Shown piece after piece: positions 22,141 through 34,565 of a stretch of 64,000 nucleotides of DNA. The position numbers were made by a program, and so were the translations under genes. The notes under the pieces are model-generated. The model ran no database searches and had not been told where the DNA came from. It saw nothing but the letters and a program-made list of their open reading frames with translations. Source of the stretch: Notospermus geniculatus (lineage: Eukaryota > Nemertea > Pilidiophora > Heteronemertea > Lineidae); contig NMRB01002780.1 in the NCBI GenBank assembly GCA_002633025.1, forward strand, positions 1 to 64,000, in the 5' to 3' direction. Every line of letters starts with the position of its first letter. The first letter of the stretch is position 1.

Positions 22141-22141
22141 T

Positions 22142-25100
22142 TCCGCTTGTGTTAAGAGAAAACAGAACACCAGAACTCTTTGAAAACAATAGACATATAA
22201 ATTGTTTATTTGTGTAAACTTTACATCTGGAGTGATATGATCACGTACAAAAATTAAATGGAGGAACAAAGGACAAATTAATCCAATGAGAACAGTTGAA
22301 TCATTTAACTAGAGACACCATCATTTCAGTTGGAGATCTCAACGCATTTCTGTGACTTCAAACATTAATTAAAACTCAGCATTTGAATTCAAAATGTTTG
22401 AATTAATCATGTTAATGTCTTGAACTCACAGAAATACGGTGAAATTTCCAAGTTTATTCAGATGAAAGCAAAAATGTTGACAAATCCAGAGGACATGGTC
22501 CCCCTTCTTCAAAATATTCTCATACTACTGATCACAAATCTAACATCTCGTATGAATATACATGTAAATATAATTTACAGAGGGTACAGAATGATAGGGT
22601 GCCCAATAAACAGCTGTATTCACTAAAATGAAATCAGAACTTGCTAAATTCCATTCATCAGGTGGCGCTGCGATCGATGAGACCGAAGTTTCTTTTTTCA
22701 ACGTGATTTCAAGTCATTTCCATTAACTTCTGGCGTGAAAATAAATAAATCCAATTTTTTCGGTCGCATGATATTAAAATTTACACCATCTTGTCGCGGA
22801 TGAAAATTTCTGCAATTTCTTTTCTTTTTTTCTTAAAATAAAGAGGTACATGTAAGATGGCGATAACGGCAACGTCTTTATCTTATTTTTTCCTGTAGAA
22901 AAATGTACAGCAGATTTTTTCATGACGCAACGTCGGCACATAAAACGACGTCAATGACGTTGGTTCGGTCTCATCGATCGCTGCGCCGACCTGTCGGGAT
23001 AAACGGCATGCCGGTTCCTCATTGCTGCACTTATCAGGCCTAAAGTTCAGTGAATAATGCACATAAGTATTCTCCATGTGTATATGCAACAGTAAATGCT
23101 TTTAAAGGGAGACATGTGAAAAATACCGGTATTGCCTGGCAGGCACAAGTTGTCTTTGTTTTGATTAGCACACAGCGCCATCTGTTAATACGAGGTGACA
23201 CTACGCTACGTGTTCTCAACTCACTGTTGTATAGCGTAGTGTCACCGCGTATTGACAGACGGCGCTGTGAGCTAATCAAAACAAAGACAACTTGTGCCCG
23301 CCGGGCAATATTTAAGGAATGAAAGTTAAATGTACAGGTACACTAGCGACTCTCAGTAGGCCAAGTTTTATGAGGTTTAATCCCTTATCATGATTCTTCA
23401 AATAGACGACAATACAGAAGCCATTTAGTGACCAACAAGGAGGAATTGCTAATGCCCGCTGTACACGATCAAATTTTTCTTCCAATTTTCTGAATATGCT
23501 CAATGAAGGCCTACATGTACATGCGGGTTTACACAGTCATTGAAGCCCAACAGGCCCGGAATCTGAATTTCCAAAAAATTGGATGAAAAATTTGATCGTG
23601 TACAGCGGGCATTAGGGAAATCACCAGGTAATAAATAACAATGGCCTATTTACTGATCGTGGATGTACCAGAACAGAGTACAAAACTGGTGACCAAAATG
23701 CATTGATAAACCCAGAATATTTGTGGTTTGTCACAACAGGAGACCAAGGGCCAAATTTACAAAGGGTGTTTATGGCTTCAACGCGTGTGTAAATTCATAG
23801 TTATTCTGGTTGAGGGCCTAGAAAAGCATTGTTTTGCTGTCTGTAATGCTTGGTCAGCAGTGCTTACTGGCAGGATAATCACCAGGGATCAAAGTTCATT
23901 TTCTGAAAAAGCAGATGATTTTGGTCGAACAGGCCAAAAAATCAAGTCGCACACAATACAAAATGCATTGGGGGTCCATCAAATTTTTCGGCCGCACGGA
24001 ACAAAATCCAGGTCGCATTTTAGACCTGATGGTCATGAACTCTGAACCCTGATCACCCACAGTTAACTTTCCTGTCTCTAACTCCAGGAGGACAAAAGAA
24101 AAAAAGTTGCAAACATGCCATCTTGAGAGATTGACTGACAAATGCCTCACAATACCTAACGACCAATATGCTAGACAAACACCTCCTGGAGGCAGGCAAT
24201 ATGCTACACCTTCTATTGAAGGCGGGCAGTATGCTACGCCTCCTTTCGGAGGCGGGCAATATGCTACGCCTCCTACTGGAGGCGGGCATGTAACTTGAAA
24301 ATCAGAGAGGAAGAGCTTGGGAGGGGAGGGGGATTTTTCCCTTTCTCTGTCATCTAACAAGTGTACTTTATTTATGAGCACAAGAAATATGCAATAGAAA
24401 GTCATGCCAAAAATACGGCCTCGGTGGAGCAACTGATGGCTCTTGATTTCATGACCAAATTTTGTTTAATGTCAAATGTGAGAAATTATTTCTTCTGCAG
24501 TTTGTCTAAGGCACTGGAACACTGTCGTGGGGCTATCCCATTAAACTTATCCGTGAGTCCGCCCTAAACCCAGAAGGCATGAGAAGTGTTTGGAGCCAAC
24601 ATCACGACGCTACCAACGCCATACACTCCGTGCACTCCGCGGCTATGAGCAACTTGTGCTGGGACCTGCTTGGTAGAAGCATTGGGAGTATCAGCAGATA
24701 CACATGGATCTGTATTGTTTTTAACACAGTTCCATGTCCCAGTCCCTATCCAATTCCACCCCTCACCTGGTTTCCTCATTGGGGTCATGATTGATATACA
24801 TGTGTAGCAACACATGTACATCAGGAGGGAGCTTTGAATGATGACTGAATGAGTTACTTCACCTACTCAAACCTCGCTGAAACTTCCAATGATGAAAGGC
24901 CGTTCTATTATATTTCCAATGCACCCCCCAAAAGGAGTTACATCAATATTGAAATATAATCGAAAGACCTGAACTCATCATTGCAAGCTTCCTCCTATAT
25001 CAAGCCGATTTCACCAGGCTGCCTACCGTCTTAGGTATCCACTCTACGGCCCGAAAGAAAGTTTCTGACAATGCCCAGGCCTCTCTACAGACTAACTGAC

Positions 25101-26263
25101 GCACCTGTAGCCAGGGAGAAGAAATTTTCCCACATTTGAACATTTTTAGCTTTCTCTCTGGATTAATGCTCAATCTCACTTTGCACTCGGCTGAGCTGAG
25201 CTGTCATATACCCGATGCTGGATAGGTTTTAAAAGAGGCTTCCTCCCTGTTTTCATAATGCCACAATATCACAGGGGCTTGCGGCATGTATAAATGTATG
25301 CAGGGGTGGTGGGTGTGTTTCAGAGACACATGGAACATATACCCAAATAATAACACTCCCACAAATCATGCACCTGTCTGCTGACATATCCCTCCAGCGG
25401 TGTGTGTTTACTGGGCAATGTGCTCCTTGGACCTCTGAGACTACTCGCCAACACTGCAATAATGATGTCAGGTAGTACTGTGGTACGAATACTGCATGTA
25501 TATAAGGCCACACTTTCTTTTTTTTCTGTTCAATACATCACAGTAGGCCTACAGCATAGTTTATTCAACCTTGTCTAAAAGCAAGTGTGAAGCAGAATTT
25601 ATGAAATACTCAAAGAGTCCAGGAAACTCATCCATTTGTATCAGTCCACTCTAGTTCATTTCAATTTTAACGCTTTCACAACTGATATACAACTTGAATA
25701 AGGAGAGAGAAAGTATCAAAATCTTCTGACCTATCAGACTGATTCATCCGAATGATTTCCTCATGACATTTCTGCTGATGTCATTATTAAAGAGAACTGG
25801 TCGCCGCGGCAGTCAAAAAGGACACTAAGAATAATTCCGTGGCCCACGAAATTCACAATTTCAAAATTAGAAATTGCATATTTTAGTGTAGGCCCTACAT
25901 GTAAGGCTAGACTTGCTGTTGACCGTGTTCTAAATGCCATTTGAAGGCAGAAAGGTCACAACAGTTGTGCAAATATGCTCTTAGTAGACAATATTAATAA
26001 ATTCTCAATTTGAGTAAAGTAATAGATTCAAGATGGCGGTGTTTGATTCTCTATTCTGACTCCTTGACTGGCACGACCAGTTCGCTTTAACTCTGACAGA
26101 TGAACGATTTTGACAAAATTGGCTTACCCCAGCACACCCTGAAAGGGTTAAAATATCTATCCTCATAACAACTTCGGAATGATAAAAGTGACTCGGCAAA
26201 GTATAAAAATATTCCTCCCAATGACATCATCTGTGAACAAGAACCGATACAAAATACGGGCCG
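22142..26263. other. Spacer between Helitron fragment and GALNT exons
   Basis: No gene recognised. Holds the TA-flanked MITE at 23132-23308, a short tandem repeat (ATGCTAC(G/A)CCTCC units, 24168-24292) and a pair of facing copies of AAATTTGATCGTGTACAGCG (about 23455 and 23588). An inverse AATAAA at about 22203-22209 could end a minus-strand transcript. Confidence 0.5.
23132..23308. mobile_element. 177-bp palindromic MITE with TA target site
   Basis: Long inverted arms beginning TTGCCTGGCAGGCACAAG and ending CTTGTGCCCGCCGGGCAA, with inner arms GACACTACGCTA / TAGCGTAGTGTC. A TA dinucleotide flanks both ends, as in Tc1/mariner-type insertions. Confidence 0.75.
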
Positions 26264-27000
26264 TTATGTAAATTTGGACCAAGTCATGTCGCCGATCAGC
26301 CATTGTTGAGACTCTGTGTTCGTGCATGGACCTGAAAAAAGAAGAGGAAAGATGAAAGGTAATCCAAGAAGACCACTGTCAAGTTTTGCCGTGTGAAGGA
26401 GGGCGTCCCCCCAAAGTCATTTGAGAAGTACGTCTGATAAAGGCGCCATTCCACGTGAGAATTTTCTCGCATAAAGTCGGCTCTCAATGGGCAACTCACC
26501 CATTGAAAACTTGGGCAGTCACTAGTGTCATTGGTCACAGTGCAAGTCCTATGGAACAGGGCTTCCACTAAACTATTTTTGAAGGGGCATTGCCCCCTTT
26601 CCAAATTTGGGGGGGGGGATTTTCATTTTTTCAGTGGGGATACAAAAATCACCAGTGACACTGAAGGTGCAGGATATGCCATAACTGGGTAGTGAGACCT
26701 CACCAAAACTCTGTAGTGAGACCTGGAAAGATTCTGACGTCACACCTGCATTGCAAATGGCGGCTTTACTTATAAAGATAGATTTTTTATTTCCTGAAAA
26801 CGTGTGGGAATGGCCCGTTTTGGCTATTTTTTCTTGCGGGTGATACAAGAGTTTTGGCGGGAATCCCGCTGCTTAGCGGAAGCCCTGATGGAAGCCAACA
26901 ATGGTGAATTGCCCATTGAGAGGCGACTTGCCATAACTTAAAAGGGTTCCAACTTACCATCACCAGGAGCATCCCTCTGCGTCGGTCCAGGCCGATCAAG
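26264..27000 (-). CDS. GALNT C-terminal ricin-lectin exons
   Basis: Two minus-strand exons, 26955-27000 and 26264-26331, splice in frame (GAT G|GT) to give CLDRPGPTQRDAPGDG followed by PCTNTESQQWLIGDM and WSKFT before TAA. CLD and QxW are the hallmark motifs of the last ricin-B (gamma) repeat of GALNT lectin domains, and SQQWL near the C-terminus matches the GALNT1/13 type of ending. They lie in the right order and orientation after the catalytic exon at 27458-27563. About 290 residues that should lie between are missing from the 457 bases separating them. The intron 26332-26954 contains a TIR repeat. Confidence 0.65.
26558..26887. mobile_element. TIR repeat inside GALNT terminal intron
   Basis: Inverted ends AGGGCTTCCACTAA and TTAGCGGAAGCCCT. 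It is nested in a second inverted pair, CAATGGGCAACTCACCCATTG (26487-26507) and CAATGGTGAATTGCCCATTG (26899-26918), each shown as up to 21 bases. Confidence 0.55.
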
Positions 27001-27457
27001 ACACTGATTACTATTTACATGTTTGATATGTAAAGTCTGAAACAGATAGGAGATTCATAAGACACAAGAGAAGTCTATATAATACTGTACTTGTAGCTCA
27101 ATTCTCAAGTCAATATGTACTGGCCATGGAGACAATGCCTCAGCTCTTGTTTGACAATGGAAAGCCAGACACCACCATCAGCTGGGTGAATATGGTGGAC
27201 AATATCAAGAATTCACTGAAAATTTACCAGTGCAATATCACACTTTCAACACAATGGGCCATATTTGTGACCCTCTACCACCAAACCAATTGGAAGTCGC
27301 TCTGAGGTTGGCAGGTACGGGCCGAATTATCTGTCAATTTCAGTATTGTCTGTCTGTTGTGAAGTGGCCTTCCTATAATACTGACAGGGCCAATGATTGG
27401 CTACGGCCCTGATGGAAATATATCATACACATACCCTGACCTACACTAAATACCTAC

Positions 27458-27563
27458 CTATTGTGATATATGTCAGTAGTAAGTAACGGCTCCAACCATC
27501 CTTCTGTTGCCTCACAATGAGCATCTAAGAATGTTATCACGTTTCCTTTGGAAAGGGCAGCAC
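27458..27563 (-). CDS. Polypeptide GalNAc-transferase exon (catalytic GT-A part)
   Basis: On the minus strand this 106-base exon (AG acceptor, GTAGGT donor, phase 2 to phase 2) encodes [28 protein letters not shown] plus a short tail, split here as [12 protein letters not shown] / [16 protein letters not shown]. This is the strongly conserved GALNT segment carrying the metal-binding DxH (Asp-Ala-His). By family the enzyme moves GalNAc from UDP-GalNAc to Ser/Thr in the Golgi. The upstream exons (stem, HNEAW and LVDD region) were not found between here and the shisa-like gene. The downstream WGGEN and FRKRHPY-type exons are also absent before the lectin exons at 26955-27000. It is therefore a gene fragment, pseudogene or misassembled locus. 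Confidence 0.75.
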
Positions 27564-28739
27564 CTGAAAAGGGCATAAAGTATTAAGTACTCTTCAGTCT
27601 ACTGCAATATTCCTGATGTCAATCTAAGCCATTCTTGTGTGACTTTTGACAGGGTTGCCATCTCACTTGCAGTTCTCTCTCACAAGTCAGTAGACAGAGA
27701 TGCCCTGACAATTCAAACTGGCGACTTGAGCGGAAATCAAACCACAGTGATGTCTCAGGAAATCGAACCACACGAAGTATTTTGAGATCCCAAACTTTGT
27801 TTTTTTTTTCACTTCACTTTACCTAATAATCTAACACGACATCCGACACATTTCCCTAGACCGCCTCACATATCTCGAGACTGGAGGGTTACAGCTGGGG
27901 ACAGTCATGTGACCATGTCAATTCCTGTCAAACCCATCGCAGCGGTTGCTCAGAAACCACAATGACCAAAGTGAAGAATAAAGCCGGCGACAGATTGGTG
28001 CGTACGTGGCGCGTCCTGCAGGCGTTCTGCCAATCAGATTCTTCGGTAGGTGTTTCGGTCCGTGTTACCACCTCCCAGATTGGTTGAACGCTTTCAGACG
28101 TGCTGCTTACATGCCACTCTGTCACCACCTTAACACGAATAAGGATAAAGTGTTACTCACGTCAAAATGGGTAAAGTGGAAATTCGATGTACACTTTCAC
28201 TGTGTCAGGATGAATCTTCATGATATATGACGTATGATGTATTAAAGGCAATTCGGGCAGTTGAACATCGGGGGGATCGCTACCATAAGATATCAAGACC
28301 AGTAACCATTGGATACGACATCATTCTGGAGAAGAAACAGAAATATGGACATTAAAGTTTGTATCATTGTGTTTAGATTTTAGAAAATCATTTTATTCAG
28401 TTTACAATGCTGAGTCTTCCGCCAAGGCTGCCGCCAGCATCAATCTGAAAATCCTAGTATCCAACCACGCCAACAGGAACAGATTTATAAAACTCAACAC
28501 GCTCGCATCAGATGTGAACATCCGATGTTGTCTCTGAGAGATGATTCAAAAACAAGTGAGACGAAAAACAATTTAGGCGTAGAATCGACAGAAAATCGAA
28601 GTCAAAGAATTAAAAATAAAGCCGAACATTAATGGACGTATTCGAATCCTTGTTCTTGACAACACTCGTTCTGATCTAGTATTAGTTCATGTAGTTCTTG
28701 ACTCAACTCCAGAATGGCACTCTCGAACGCCAAGAACGC

Positions 28740-29160
28740 AACTCAAGTCATGTCGGGCAAGGAACGCGTTCTTCTCAACCCTCTGCTGAGAATGGCGTCT
28801 TTCCCGACTTCAAAAGAGCCCCCTATGGGGGAGGGAGGTCTCTGGTACTTCAGGCAATCCTGAAGTAATATTGTAACCTCCAACATCCATGGTGTGCAGG
28901 GAATACTCGTCAATAGAGGCCTTGCAAATGACGTCACAAGCCACCATGCTGGGGGGGCACATGCTGCAGAGGCGCAGCGAAATGAGCTGTGCATGTCCCA
29001 ATGACGTTACGTCAAACAATGGTGTGGCGCACTTCACGCAGGTCACGTCACACCCCTGTCTGCGCCCTGTGCCCTCCAGGATGGCCGCCAGGATAACGTC
29101 AAGTCGTCATTGCAAGGCCGGCCATCTTCAGCAGGTGGCCGCAAATTCAGCATTGGACAT
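28740..29160. other. GC-rich stretch with CRE-like sites and an unplaced minus ORF
   Basis: Contains TGACGTCA (about 28928), TGACGTTACGTCA (29001-29013), GTCACGTCAC (29042-29051) and a YY1-like GGATGGCCGCC (29079-29089), so it may be a promoter. A minus frame (28810 to about 29090) reads CVKCATPLFDV, then LRLCSMCPPSM. The CxxC pairs are suggestive, but no family is recognised. Confidence 0.35.
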
Positions 29161-30261
29161 GTTGATGTTGTTGGAAAAAATATAGGCCGGAGTTAGGCAG
29201 GCCTATGTAATGTGTGTTCAACATGAATATGGCTGATTTTTTTCAATTAAAAGTTTTTTAAAGAAGTTAAAAGTTTTTGAAAATTGGACCTACATTTTTT
29301 ACAGTACAATGTACAGGCGAATGTACAGGCACGGTGTATGTAGCGTGATTGTGTCCACTGCACTCACTCAGGTTGGAATATTCCAGCCTCCCAAAACTGG
29401 CCACACACACACTGCCAACTGCCAAAACCCGCCCCAGAAGGCGCACAGATATTTACGTAATCTATCATAACCTACCTGATCACTTTCATGAGATCAGTCA
29501 TCCGAAATTTGATCACAATATAGATAGATGATAACAAAACCACGTTTTGAAAAGGGCGCCGCCATCTTGGCATGACGTGGTCAACCTGTACCCGATTCAA
29601 CCCGGGTGCTCGAACAACCTTGCAAACGAGGTTGCCATTCGGGTTAGCCTGCACCTGACCTTGAACATTGAGGGCTGAGTAGCAGTTAGTCCGAACGTCT
29701 GACTCGTATTGCTATTTTTAGCCTATTTGCTGGACGCAATACAGAGTCAGATGATGGCATTGGAATACACCCATGGAGTTCGGATGCGACTCGACACGAC
29801 CGAGTTCAACCGAGACTACTCTCATACCAGCGCGAGTACACTGGTCTTGTGTCCTACAGCTTTAGAGTAGGCCTACAGGGCCCGCATTTCATAAACCTTA
29901 ACACAAAAGATAAGTCACTTTGACTTAAGTATGTTTATATGAATNCCCCCCCCCCCCCCATGGAGATGAAGGGGAAGCCACAGCAATAATTTCCATCAGG
30001 AGTTTTGGCGTCTGTAAAAACCAGAGATGACATATCATGAGTGTCCATAAAACAAAGTCCAAAGAACAAAGATCCATAGGCGAAGACCCCATATGAATCT
30101 AATCTTTGTCTGCAATTCCCAACTTCGCATCACCCCTCTGTTACTAACTGATGTGCAATCATAATAAACCTGCTTTTTATCAATCAATGCCTCTGTTGTT
30201 TCGTTAATGCCACACGCAACTCGTCGCCATGGCAACCGACGATATCGCGCGCTGTTATACC

Positions 30262-30273
30262 AAGATGGCCGCC
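30262..30273 (+). promoter_or_regulatory. YY1-like element over the shisa-like start codon
   Basis: AAGATGGCCGCC, identical to that at 2698-2709, preceded by a CpG-rich stretch (ATATCGCGCGC). Confidence 0.45.
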
Positions 30274-33200
30274 ATCGTGAAGTGGCGTTGGTTATATACC
30301 GTTTGGTGGTGGATTATTCTGATACTGTGTTTAGGTAAGGATTTGTATCGAAGATTCCTCCTACGTCACCACGCAGGCAGACTTGGTACCTTGGTACCCT
30401 AAATTTGACGTACATCTATGGTGTAGGCTAGAAGGTTTGCCGGAGATGCGCGTAGGGCAGGTGCGCCTACAGGCGGGGCAGGCGAACGCGCCAAGCTTCT
30501 CACGCGTATGTAATGGAGCCTACAGATATCTGATGTAAGCGACTAATGTATGTGGTCAACGTTGTTGTGAATGCAGTTCACTAACCTCTTTTCTCGTCCT
30601 TTTTATTTCGATTTGCGCCCTTCTTTCTAGATTTTGCATGCGGTAGGAGGGGTGGTTCCCGTGGGGGGTCAAGGTCCACGAGCCGATCCCGCTACACACG
30701 TTACACATCTTACTCTGGCAGGTGAGTTAAAGAAGGGGACAATCTTTATATAAAAAAGATGGCAAGTTCTGCACAGCACGTTTCAAAGTAGACGTTGGTT
30801 GGCGATCGTACAAACCAGAGCGAAAAACACACCTTGTGGTGTCTTGACAATGAGGAACAGGCAAACTTTCCCCCACCCCACTTGGTGGCGCTGTGAGCAA
30901 TAAACGTTTTGACTTCAACCACGTTGCACTGCGTCAAGGGCGCCGTGACGAGAGGTTTGCTCAATCCGGAGACCGACCACGCCCACTGCTGGCAAATTGC
31001 GCGTATAAAGGAACTACTTGTAGTCCATAGCCTAAACCTGATTGACTAATATCTTTTGGTGCAACTGTTCGCAACGCCGCCCTGGCGGGATAAAAAGTCA
31101 AGCGGTTCTTCCTTACCATGATTTCTATTTTTATGACATTTCATTGGAGAAATTTGGAGTCAATTTGACCGAAAAGGAAGGCCACAATACGTGCTACCAA
31201 AAATGGTCTTTATCTATTTTTGGTGCTACATCATGTCAATTTTCCGTATTTCAGATCCCACAGATATGGCACAAATTATTACTTCATGTATTCTAGCTAC
31301 AGAGCTAAGACGTACCACGGTTCATCCTCAAATTCGGGAAGTACGTAGACTAAAATCTATCCGATGTAACATCCGATCTATCAGGGTAACATGGAACGAT
31401 TTCTTCATGTAGATATCTTCAGAGAAATCACCACGAACAAGTGGCACCACTGTCACTGCCAAGGCCGTTTCCACTAGCTGTTTCCGCCTTTGTTTGCGGC
31501 GACGTTAAACCATCGAAGGAGTTTCTAAAACCCTTTTGAAACCGCACCGCTCGCCGCAAACCGCGGCGGAATCCGCTGTGCGGGATGTGAATACTAACTG
31601 GCCTTCGGGGTGTCCTATGGGCTCTCTCGCGACGTATGTAGGCCTACCAATATTGAGGGGCATTAGATTCTCTGGTACATGTTTTTCAGAGAGTGTTTGT
31701 AAGAATTACGTGAAGAATGCGAACGGGACGTACCTTGGTCTGTTTGTTTGTCCTCTTCCATTCGAACCTAGCGACTACACAAACTGCTGTGGTTCATCCA
31801 ACAAAGAATACTGCTGTCAGCCAGGGTAAGAGTCGACGGAAAATGGACTTCCTCACACTGACCAGTAGGCCTAGCCTTCGCGAAACGGAAACTGCTTCAT
31901 GGTCGGTGAAGAACTGTGAATTTTACAAGATGAGTCTCTGAAACGACGTATTAGACATACTTGTAAACAAATGATGCCTTAAAGCAACTCGGCAGACGAG
32001 GAACCGCTTCGCGCCAATCCGACAAATCCCGAACACACCCGAAAATCTTTTTGTTTGCAGTATGTCCACTGGTTCCATCATTGCCGTCTGCGTCGTGGTG
32101 ACTGTGTTGACTGCGACAATAATATCTGCCATTGCCTACCATCAATGCCGAAAGAATTTTAGAAAAGTCTCGCCACAACAACCGGTTCAGGGTAAGTATT
32201 ATCAAGAGGGAGTTTTCGAACAGCCCCCGAAACGCCAACGCGAACGCCAATACCATTGTTCGATGCCACGAAGAGAGCAGCGAACAGTAGGATAGACGTT
32301 CGCGTCTGGCGTTTCGGGGGCTTTGCGAAAACTCCCTATTGTTAGAGAGTTTTCGCGAAAGTCCAGCGAAACGCCGACGCAACGCCAAACCCATTGTTCG
32401 ATGCCTCGAAGGGAGGGCAATCAGAGTAGAGGCCATTATATTCTACCCCCGGGATTCTACCACACCTGGACAGGTCCTTAGATCTATACCTTCTGACGTT
32501 CACAGACGATGATTCCCTTTTTCAGGTCAAACGAGACAAGCACCTCCACCGAGACAAAATATCCCGGGAGGAGCACGCCCTATACAGAATCTCAGCGAGA
32601 CTATCCGGTTCAGAAACCCACCTATTATCAGACACAACCCGATGGTCACGCCAGGGTGAGTAGGCCTAGCAAGTCGGGTTAGAAGAGCATTTTAGAGTAC
32701 CTCCAGACATGCCAGAGGATTCCAAATTAATCTCCATCGGCGCTATATCTCTGGCGCACTGGAAACAGGCGCATCACTGTGACTGTCACGTCAAACGTGG
32801 TTCAGATTCACTTTGTGGCTAATGATTCGTCCGTCACTAATAGGCCTACATTTCTTCTTTATCATCCAGATACCCCCCACTGCCACACATGGCGCCCCCT
32901 CCATACTCCAGTCCAACCCCTTCATCCAAAGATAACATGACGTCACCACTGCCTTCGTCTCCGCCACCGCAGTACGACACGCAGCAGCCCGTGGCACCGT
33001 ATGGTTTCAGGCCTGCCCCCTACCCCCTGACGGGACAAGGTAGGAATGACAGATATTACAAGCTTTCTTTACAAAAAATATTTACCTCAGATTTAATAAA
33101 TGACGTTTTGGGTGGATAGGAAGAGCTATCCCCCTTGGCTAGAAATTAACATGAACGAGGCAAAAAAAAACAAATCCGACGCCAACGTTGGAAATGATGT

Positions 33201-33296
33201 TACCAGTTTTTCGGGTTTTTTTCAGGGGGCATGCCAACCCTTCCACCGAGCTACCAAATGACAATGGAAAACAGACACATTGAAATAAACAAATAG
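30265..33296 (+). CDS. Shisa-like single-pass membrane protein (7 exons, complete)
   Basis: Seven exons join in frame into 264 residues: 30265-30334, 30631-30721, 31694-31825, 32061-32191, 32526-32655, 32870-33039, 33226-33296 (TAG). Order in the protein: a hydrophobic signal-anchor rich in Trp (VWWWIILILCL); an Arg/Ser-rich stretch; a cysteine module (SVCKNYV, NGTYLGLFVCP, NCCGSSNKEYCCQPG) like the Shisa family; a transmembrane helix (IIAVCVVVTVLTATIISAIA) followed by basic CRKNFRK; and a Pro-rich tail with PPPYSS, a PPxY-type WW-domain ligand. Shisa proteins act in ER/plasma-membrane trafficking or as receptor auxiliary subunits; which one this resembles cannot be told. Exon 3 needs the last of three closely spaced AGs. 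Exon 5 has a second open frame, but only the frame used here joins correctly to exon 6. Related CYYR/VOPP-type families are the alternative. Confidence 0.82.
32205..32420. repeat. Foldback repeat in shisa-like intron 4
   Basis: GGAGTTTTCG...GCCCCCGAAACGCCAACGCG and its inverse CGTTCGCG...GGCGTTTCGGGGGC, followed by a third, diverged copy (AGAGTTTTCGCGAAAGTCC). Probable MITE with a partial tandem copy. Confidence 0.65.
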
Positions 33297-34299
33297 CTAT
33301 GAGTGGACTGGAAAGAGACACGATGTTCCCGCGGAATTATGAAGTTTGGAACNCAGAATCCGCCGCTAGGGTAACCGTTCGAGTTAATACCCGAGTAAAA
33401 ACTCGGGGCATCGCGGCTGTCTGGGCAGTAGCGCCGCGGGAGTGAAGCGGCAAAGACTGGAACTATGAGTCAAGTTTCATCATTGAAGCCAAAAGATACC
33501 TTGTAGAAGAACATGTCAATCTAGAATGAAGCAAGTCATCTCCAATAGGGCCTATTTGCAACTTTTTGGCCCCACATCGGGGTCTTCTTCAGGCACTTTC
33601 AAGTCAAAATCCCACAAGAGACTCTAGAAGTAGAACGAAGAGAAAAATAGAAAACAAAATGACCACAAAATATAACTTTTGACACTTTGTATTCCCATAA
33701 TATGAGGATGGTCTACATTGTTACATGCTATAGGATCATGGAATGTGGAAAACAAACGAATAAAGAATATTCTTAAGTACATTTGAAGTATGCACACCAA
33801 CGTGTGGCATACATCCATTCTGTCCGATTTTTCTGGACCGCACAAGATTCGTTGCATGGTCCGACTTGAAAAGCCGGACTGGACTCGCACTCCGGCTTCC
33901 ACACATTTGGAAACGAATGCCACTAAATACTGCAATGAAAATCCAGGACCGGGTCCATGTGCCAATAAACGCACGGCTTAAGAAGCTACTCACGTTTTTC
34001 ATCTGAAAGTGAAGGGTGACTGACAGTTGAACTCTTATCCTATCATTCAGAAAGCAGCCCTGCTGCAATCTCTGCAAGGAGAAATCATCGTAGATGTTAC
34101 CAGTACCGGTAGTCCTTGAATTATGAAGAACAAATAGAAATACTGTTGCAGATGGATAGGATCTCACATACTGTGGTACCTGTAGGCTACCGGTCGATCT
34201 ACACATGATTGAGAATTGCAGAAATTCATTTGATATGTTCCATACCATTTCTCACTTTTCCTCTTTGCACTGTTTTATGAGTCACAAAGCACTTGTCAC

Positions 34300-34565
34300 T
34301 CTTGGGATCCTCAATCCTCAATGGGATCCTCAATCCTCAACGGGATCCTCAATCCTCAACGGGATCCTCAATCCTCAACGGGATCCTCAATACTCAATGG
34401 GATCCTCAATCCTCAATGGGATCCTCAATCCTCAATGGGATCCTCAATCCTCAATGGGACCCTCAATCCTCAACGGGATCCTCAATCCTCAATGGGATCC
34501 TCAATCCTTAATGGGATCCTCAATCCTCAATGGGATCCTCAATCCTCAATGGGATCCTCACACTC
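34300..34565. repeat. 19-bp minisatellite, about 14 copies
   Basis: Unit GGGATCCTCAATCCTCAAT. Since 19 is not a multiple of 3, it is open in all three plus frames and makes false ORFs. Downstream of the shisa-like gene. Confidence 0.95.

Noticed and set aside
24053-24432. Overlapping Pro/Gly-rich ORFs on both strands
   Set aside because: Caused by a short tandem repeat at 24168-24292.
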